Shown here: positions 6,136 through 7,909 of the stretch, piece after piece | Layout of the letters: every line of letters begins with the position of its first letter | Numbering within the stretch: the first letter of the stretch is position 1 | Assembly: GCA_030632745.1 (NCBI GenBank) | Contig: DAOVUE010000052.1 | Location: 1-7,909 of the forward strand | Source: Pseudomonadota bacterium | GTDB taxonomy: Bacteria > Pseudomonadota > Gammaproteobacteria > GRL18 | Length of the DNA: 7,909 nt | Reading direction: 5' to 3' | Notes under the pieces: generated by a model | Told to the model about the DNA's origin: nothing | The model's input: the letters and a program-made list of their open reading frames with translations, nothing else | Databases searched by the model: none | Position numbers and translations under genes: made by a program

Positions 6136-7614
6136 CTAACTTACTTCAATCATTTCAACAGTACCATCGGGCAGTACTTCTGCCATATGACCTTTGGGTT
6201 CATCAATAAATTGTATTGCAATTAAAACAAACAGTGCGAAACCTGCAATAGTAAGAAAGAAAATGTCGGCTGATACAAAAGAAAGCACCGTTAAAAATAA
6301 TACCGCTCCGACATTTCCATAAGCACCCACCATACCTGCAATTTGACCAGTCATACGACGTTTAACTAAGGGAACCATTGCAAAAACAGCACCTTCTCCT
6401 GCTTGTACAAAGAAAGAACACATCATAGTCACTGCAACCGCCAGAGTCAGTGACCAGCTGGATTCAATTTGACTCATAGTAAAATAGCCGGCAATCAGAC
6501 CTAATAAGAAAATGGTGAGTGATTTTTTACGACCGAATTTATCACTGATTAAGCCGCCGCCGGGTCGTGCTATCAGATTCATAAAAGCAAAACCAGACGC
6601 CAGCAAACCAGCCATCACTGCAGTGACACCATGAGTCTCACTGAAGGTATTGTAAAAGAATAAAGGCAGCATGGAAACCACCGCCAGCTCGGAGCCGAAA
6701 GTAACCATATAAGCCAGATCTAAAATTGCAACTTGTTTAAATTTATAACGGTGAATTTCAGCAACGGGCTGCTTTAAAATTTCGTTATTAATATGAAATA
6801 TTTTATAAACATTATAGATAAATAATACTACAAGAGCTGCATAAATAAATTGAGCAGTGGCTGCCTCAAGCAGATTGACGCCTGAAGGTGAAAGTTTCCA
6901 GGTCAGCAATGCTAATGTGGCATACATAGGAATAGACATCAGAATATAGAAATAGAGATCCCCTCTGGACGTCACTTCCATTGCACCAATACGTTTAGGC
7001 TTAAAATAAGTTGAACCTTTGGGAGTATCGGTGACACTAAAGAAATAGACAACAGAATAAATTAATGCAATAACACCGGTTAAACCAATAGCATAACGCC
7101 ACCCATCATCACCACCGAAAGCTAAAGCCAGAGTAGGCAAGCTCATAGCCGCTGCCGCCGAACCAAAATTACCCCAGCCGCCGTATATACCTTCAGCAAC
7201 CCCCACTTGTTTTGCCGGAAACCATTCACCTATCATGCGGATGCCGATCACAAAACCTGCTCCGACAAAGCCTAATAAAAAGCGTGCCAGCGCCAGGCGC
7301 TCGAATGTTTCAGCCATGGCAAACATGAAACAGGGGATGCTGCCGATAGCCAGTAGGGTAGAAAAGGTTCTCTTGGGGCCGAATTTATCCACCAGCATGC
7401 CGACAATGATTCGTGCCGGAATGGTTAAGGCTACATTTAATATAAGAAGGGTTTTAATTTGTTGATCAGTAAGCCCCAGTGTACCTTTAATGGCAATGAG
7501 CAAGGGTGCATGGTTAAACCAGACAAAAAAGCTGATAAAAAATGCCAGCCAGGTTAAATGAAGAATTTTGGTTTTTCCAGTAAAGGAAAATAGATTAAGT
7601 TTGCTGTCAGACAT
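6136..7614 (-). CDS. narK: NarK/NasA-type nitrate/nitrite transporter (MFS, NNP family)
   Basis: Inner-membrane major-facilitator transporter that moves nitrate and/or nitrite. Family marks: MFS loop [11 protein letters not shown] (72-82) and its second-half counterpart [12 protein letters not shown] (353-364); Arg68 in TM2 (IPARII) and Arg350 in TM8 (NLIARPGGG), at the positions of the substrate-binding arginines of E. coli NarK; nitrate signatures [14 protein letters not shown] (145-158) and [11 protein letters not shown] (430-440). I count about 14 hydrophobic segments. Two of them, near 219-238 and 252-273, lie between canonical TM6 and TM7, which accounts for 492 residues against roughly 460 for E. 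coli NarK. AGGT six bases before ATG is the ribosome-binding site. It is the first gene of a two-gene unit with the phosphatase-kinase, behind a sigma-54/NtrC-type promoter, which favours an assimilatory role (NasA-like) over a respiratory one. Uptake versus nitrate/nitrite exchange cannot be told from sequence. Confidence 0.95.
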   Translation of the reverse strand: MSDSKLNLFSFTGKTKILHLTWLAFFISFFVWFNHAPLLIAIKGTLGLTDQQIKTLLILNVALTIPARIIVGMLVDKFGPKRTFSTLLAIGSIPCFMFAMAETFERLALARFLLGFVGAGFVIGIRMIGEWFPAKQVGVAEGIYGGWGNFGSAAAAMSLPTLALAFGGDDGWRYAIGLTGVIALIYSVVYFFSVTDTPKGSTYFKPKRIGAMEVTSRGDLYFYILMSIPMYATLALLTWKLSPSGVNLLEAATAQFIYAALVVLFIYNVYKIFHINNEILKQPVAEIHRYKFKQVAILDLAYMVTFGSELAVVSMLPLFFYNTFSETHGVTAVMAGLLASGFAFMNLIARPGGGLISDKFGRKKSLTIFLLGLIAGYFTMSQIESSWSLTLAVAVTMMCSFFVQAGEGAVFAMVPLVKRRMTGQIAGMVGAYGNVGAVLFLTVLSFVSADIFFLTIAGFALFVLIAIQFIDEPKGHMAEVLPDGTVEMIEVS

Positions 7615-7653
7615 ATCTATACCTGTTAAGTTAAAATAATTAATCTATGTATG

Positions 7654-7670
7654 AGCATAAAACAGGCCAA
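7654..7670 (-). promoter_or_regulatory. Candidate sigma-54 (-24/-12) promoter for narK-kinase
   Basis: On the - strand the bases read TTGGCCTGTTTTATGCT. Compared with TTGGCACGNNNNTTGCW, the invariant GG (7668-7667) and GC (7656-7655) are present with exact spacing; three less critical positions differ. Transcription would start near 7643, leaving a leader of about 29 nt before the narK ATG. An upstream NtrC-like site supports the call. Confidence 0.65.
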
Positions 7671-7746
7671 TAAGTATAACATATTGTAAAGTTTAAAATA
7701 AATATATATTTTATGTATTAAATTATTGTTTGATTTGTAATTTTAC

Positions 7747-7763
7747 TGCACTATTATTGTGCA
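7747..7763. promoter_or_regulatory. Candidate NtrC enhancer site
   Basis: TGCACTATTATTGTGCA matches the 17-bp NtrC consensus TGCACYNNNNTGGTGCA at every specified position but one (T for G). It sits in a perfect 7-bp inverted repeat (7745-7751 with 7759-7765). Its centre is about 112 bp upstream of the predicted narK start, similar to the enhancer distance at E. coli glnAp2. The AT-rich stretch between it and the -24 element (7680-7745) includes a weak IHF-like match at 7723-7735, which would suit DNA bending. Confidence 0.65.
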
Positions 7764-7857
7764 GTTTCAGATCTTGATAAATAGTTTATTAAAACTTTGG
7801 TGCATGCATTGTAACTTCTCAATAAGTCCGTGACTAACCTGGATATTACATATCGTC

Positions 7858-7909
7858 ATCCCCGAAGTTTTTTATCGGGGATCCATTTTCAGCAATAGAT
7901 TCCCGATAA
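7858..7909. repeat. Palindromic repeat, probably running off the right edge
   Basis: ATCCCCGA (7858-7865) pairs with TCGGGGAT (7875-7882) around a T-rich 9-nt loop. A third arm, GATTCCCGATAA (7898-7909), is complementary to TTATCGGGGATC (7872-7883) except at one position, so the middle arm can pair with either neighbour. The style (GTCATCCCCG...CGGGGATCC) resembles dispersed palindromic repeats of many proteobacteria. No gene is visible between it and narK: 7615-7857 holds only the narK regulatory region and AT-rich DNA. Confidence 0.7.

Noticed and set aside
5986..6225. Plus-strand open frames antisense to the kinase N terminus and narK C terminus
   Set aside because: They are shadows of two well-supported minus-strand genes and show no independent family motif or ribosome-binding site.
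7798..7804. TGGTGCA as a second NtrC site at the distance expected for paired enhancers
   Set aside because: Only one half-site matches; the partner half on either strand is poor.

Overview
The window looks like a chromosomal segment of an AT-rich gammaproteobacterium. The + strand carries surE - pcm - yqaA - nlpD - rpoS, the classic gammaproteobacterial stationary-phase cluster, and every protein aligns from memory with its Escherichia coli counterpart. The genus cannot be told from this sequence. No tRNA, rRNA, CRISPR array or intact insertion sequence is visible.

Left part (1-4343, + strand): a 5'-truncated surE (nucleotide phosphatase), pcm (isoaspartyl repair methyltransferase), a YqaA/DedA-type membrane protein, an NlpD-like lipoprotein (LysM plus a degenerate LytM/M23 domain) and rpoS (stationary-phase sigma factor). 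The gaps in this half are decorated with small tandem duplications: a 14-bp unit across the surE stop, related 19-22 bp units on both sides of pcm, a 12-bp unit at the pcm start and a 9-bp unit at the rpoS start. The nlpD-rpoS gap holds an 87-bp palindromic MITE-like element with perfect 16-bp terminal inverted repeats and a nested 11-bp hairpin. One arm of that hairpin is complementary to the rpoS Shine-Dalgarno sequence.

Right part (4374-7614, - strand): a two-gene unit running toward rpoS. It consists of a NarK/NasA-type nitrate/nitrite transporter and, 16 bp downstream, a membrane-tethered protein that fuses a PP2C phosphatase to a Ser/Thr kinase. The same pairing occurs beside nitrate-assimilation genes in Pseudomonas aeruginosa (PA1782-PA1783, from memory). 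Upstream of narK are a correctly spaced -24/-12 (sigma-54) element and, about 100 bp further up, a near-consensus NtrC site, so the pair is probably under nitrogen control. The reductase genes that often follow are absent: the kinase gene instead ends 30 bp from the convergent rpoS stop, and a palindrome that likely terminates both transcripts fills the gap.

Right edge (7615-7909): the narK regulatory region, then a GC-rich palindromic repeat that appears to run off the window. The two halves are separate systems, general stress/envelope maintenance and nitrate uptake with phospho-signalling, that meet tail to tail.
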